From Aphelenchoides besseyi (lineage: Eukaryota; Nematoda; Chromadorea; Rhabditida; Aphelenchoididae): a stretch of DNA of 64,000 nt. The notes beneath the pieces are model-generated. The model searched no databases and was not told the DNA's origin. It saw only the letters and a program-made list of their open reading frames with translations. Shown here one piece after another: positions 61,478 through 64,000 of this stretch; the first letter of the stretch is position 1; each line of letters starts with the position of its first letter. The stretch spans positions 8,060,001 through 8,124,000 of the forward strand of contig JAMPIQ010000003.1 of assembly GCA_024699855.1 (NCBI GenBank). The letters run 5' to 3'. Made by a program: the position numbers and the translations under genes.

Positions 61478-62432
61478 TTTTGGATGTTGATAACGAAATG
61501 ATCAGACTTTTATGCTCAAACCGTTGCATTCTACAGTTGAACTCAAACCCGTGAATTGCGTTCTTTTCGTTTTCATCAGTTGAACCCAAAAAGTTGACCG
61601 TCTGATAAGAACAGTGCAGCGGTGATGTTCAGAACATACAATAGAAGTACAAATCGTTTCCTAAAAGATTGTTCCTAGTAATAGACATGTTGAAATTGTT
61701 CATTTGGAATCAACATTCAAAATCGGCAACAAGAGATCACGTGCTCGGAAGAGAGAACCAGAGAAGCAGAAGTTGACTCGCCGATCGCTCTGACCCATCG
61801 GTTTTGTTGCTCACTAGTTTGCTCTTACTCTCAGTTCTGCTGCACATTGGCAAGGATTTTAAAATCCAATAAGGTACTTAAGCGTTTCGAACCATTTCGA
61901 TGTGTTCGGAATCTCGAATTTTTGGTTCAGTTCTTGGGGATATCCGAGAACAAAATTGAAGACAAGGTCGTGAAAAAGAATTTTAAGAAAACACGTCTAC
62001 CAAAATCGTCGGCATCTTATTGTCAATTGACCAATGGCAAAGAAGGGGCTCAAGGATCAGTGGAATCTCTAGCGACTATTCTCGACCCAAAAGAATAAGA
62101 TTGCAAATCAGCAGCCACAGAACCATTTAGTTTGTTTTCTTCAGGGGCAAGAAATAGTGATCACTACTCTCATAGCATTTCGAGCGCCCAATAAACACGT
62201 TCAACCAGCAAATTGACACGATGATTACAATCGACACCGCAGTTCTTGGGTTGAGAATAAAGGCCGAGAACATTGTTGGTCATCGACCTTGTATAGGGAT
62301 TCCAATAACAAGTAGAAATTAGTGATTCGTCGAATTGAAATCTTGGAATCAAAAGCTCAGAATTTCAGTCGCTCAGCTCGGCTTTGTTTTCTCTGGTCGT
62401 CCCTTTTTTTCGCTCTGACTTCAAGCTACGAA
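61478..62432. other. Intergenic, divergent promoters
   Basis: About 950 bp. Two open stretches (plus about 61850-62098, minus about 62350-62170) lack an ATG and have no recognised domain. They could be 5' exons but are not supported. Confidence 0.4.
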
Positions 62433-63944
62433 ATGTACGATCCAACTGACTTGGTTGCATTCCTTCTTCTCATTACGATTCCAAGTTTCCTTCTCGTGAA
62501 CTGCAAAGGAAAGGTAAATTTAGCGGGATTTTATGTGAATTCAAATGACTTTCAGAAGAAGAAGAAACCGTCTGCAATGCAATTGGAAGATCCGGACGAT
62601 CCAAAGAGTGGGGACGATGAAGAAGGCGGAATGCCGAAACGTGCAATGAAACCAACCGGAAAGCCAAGTTTTACGGGCGGTTCCAATCAACGTAATTTTG
62701 TGGAATCTCCTTTCATTTACGTTCAGTTTTTAGCTGCAGCACCGCTTCCTCCAGCGCCTAAACCGCCAGTCCAAGGAGGAATTGCCGGTAAGGCTGACAG
62801 CTTTGTTTACTTGCTAGTTTCAAGGAACCTATGATCCGAACTATCAGACGATGGCTGGATTGGGCGCTGGAGTTTTCGGGGCTGACAAAGCGCAACCGGC
62901 AGCTCCACAACCTCAAGCTCCGAAACCGCCGGCCGTTGGCGGAATTGCAGGTATGAGTTGTTGATTGGATTTGAATTTGAAGTTCCAGGCACTCACGATC
63001 CAAATTACCAAACGTTGGCTGGCATTGGCGGCGATGTCTTTGGTGGCGACAAGAAAGTTGGCGGTGCAGTTCCAGCAGCACAAGCACCAAGAGCCCCGGC
63101 TCAAGGCGGGATGGCCGGTAATTAACTGTTTGAATCAGTCCAATATCTTTTGATTTGCAGGAACTCAAGACCCGAACTATCAAACGTTGGCTGGAATTGG
63201 TGGTGATGTTTTCGGAGCCGATAAGGCAGGCGGAGCGCAACCACAAAGACCGAAAGCACCCGCTCAGGGAGGAATTGCAGGTAATTTGTACAAGAAAAGA
63301 AGTCGATAGAATGTCTTTTAGGGACTCACGATCCCAACTACCAAACTTTGGCGGGTATTGGAGGAGATGTGTTCGGACAGGACAAGAAAGCAGGTGGAGT
63401 TCCGGCGGCTGCTGGCGGTCCGAAAGCTCCGATCAATCAAGAAGCGAAGGTAAATCAACAGTCAAAACCACTCAATAAACTTGTTCTCAGGCGGGAACTG
63501 CCGATCCCAACTATCAAACATTGGCGGGAATCGGTGGTGACATCTTCGGAGCCGACAAGAAAGCTGCAGGTCCAGTCGGCGGTGTTCCTCGTGCTCCACA
63601 AGCTCCGGCAAATCAACACGCGAAGGTGGGTGCTATTCTTTGTTTCTTCGTCTATTCAGTTTGCAGGCTGCCACCGCTGATCCGAATTACCAGGTTTGCC
63701 ATTTCACGGCTTCATCCACTCTATGTTTAGACTTTGGCCGGCATTGGAGGAGACGTGTTTGGAGCTGACAAGAAGGCAGGCGCTCCGAAAGCACCAGTCG
63801 CCCCAATGAATCAACAAGCAAAAGTGAGTTGCAGCAACCCAGATTGAGTAATGAATTTGTCTTCAGGCGGGAACTGCCGATCCCAACTACCAAACGTTGG
63901 CTGGTCTCGGTCAAGACGTTTTCGGCGCTGACAAGAAGAAGTAG
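62433..63944 (+). CDS. Secreted exon-repeat protein (DPNYQTLAGIGGDVFGADKK repeats)
   Basis: Eleven exons (62433-62513, 62556-62679, 62734-62787, 62825-62950, 62989-63117, 63161-63280, 63322-63449, 63491-63625, 63667-63693, 63731-63823, 63867-63944) join in frame to 364 aa. Signal peptide (LVAFLLLITIPSFLLVNC), a Lys/Glu/Asp-rich spacer, then seven copies of a module: G-T-x-DPNYQT(L/M)AG(I/L)G-x-(D/G)VFGADK followed by an Ala/Pro/Gly-rich linker (APKAPxxxGGIA). Nearly every module is one exon; one is split by an intron after DPNYQ. I do not recognise the family. The low-complexity Pro/Ala linkers suggest an extracellular structural or cuticle-associated protein, which is an inference. Confidence 0.8.
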
Positions 63945-64000
63945 TGATTTCATCTTCGGTTTCCGTTCTTTTCCATGGTCCTCTTTCTTTCGCTCCCAAT

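Noticed and set aside
61847..62098. Plus-strand open stretch with a basic product upstream of the repeat protein gene
   Set aside because: It starts from TTG, has no ATG and shows no similarity I recognise; possibly an untranslated exon.
62758..63246. Long minus-strand open frame across the repeat protein
   Set aside because: It is the antisense shadow of the repeated exons and repeats with the same period.
1..64000. CRISPR array, bacterial operon or prophage features
   Set aside because: The window is eukaryotic with spliced genes throughout; no such arrays or prokaryotic gene layout are seen.

Overview
The window is nuclear DNA of a nematode, and not a standard laboratory species as far as I can tell. 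The evidence is a FLP-14 neuropeptide gene, a major sperm protein (MSP) domain gene, nematode-type CHK kinase-like and DUF1647-type genes, a nematode ionotropic receptor, and dense genes with mostly 35-60 nt introns (gt...tttag/ttcag). Gene models were spliced by eye. Where exon lengths were summed and stay in frame this is said; elsewhere the span is approximate.

Layout. 1-1.3 kb: a Merlin/ISXO2-type DNA transposon with an apparently intact three-exon transposase. 1.5-15.2 kb, minus strand: two large co-oriented genes only 240 bp apart. The first encodes an ankyrin-ARM-FERM scaffold. The second encodes phospholipase C epsilon (RasGEF, PH, EF, X, Y), whose Y domain breaks off near 1948 with no C2 or RA domains visible. 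15.2-20 kb: about 4.8 kb with no convincing gene. 20-22 kb: flp-14. 22.6-25.6 kb: a tandem-CCCH protein with a C-terminal membrane anchor, then a small membrane protein whose intron carries tRNA-Leu(UAG). 25.7-28.4 kb: a CHK kinase-like gene and an MSP-domain gene. 28.4-30.1 kb: a Tc1/mariner-like element with 232-bp inverted repeats and a broken transposase. 30.1-33.2 kb: an aspartic-protease fragment, a KP4-like secreted protein probably acquired laterally, and a divergent ionotropic receptor.

33.4-44.2 kb: an SLC52 riboflavin transporter, a divergent pair of type II membrane proteins (DUF1647-like and GT10 fucosyltransferase), an orphan kinase-tail exon, a small single-pass protein, a propeller-like protein, a four-helix membrane protein and dolichol kinase. 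Several of these point to glycan assembly in ER and Golgi. 44.7-49.3 kb: a multi-domain galectin-like protein and another four-helix membrane protein.

49.7-53.2 kb: the most striking region, a tandem cluster of four secreted cysteine-rich genes. Their six-cysteine units follow the CS-alpha-beta (defensin-like) spacing, and the last gene chains one 8-Cys and four 6-Cys units, one per exon. 54-64 kb: a 5S rRNA gene, two cytochrome P450 genes flanking an unrecognised intracellular protein, and a secreted repeat protein built of near-identical exons.
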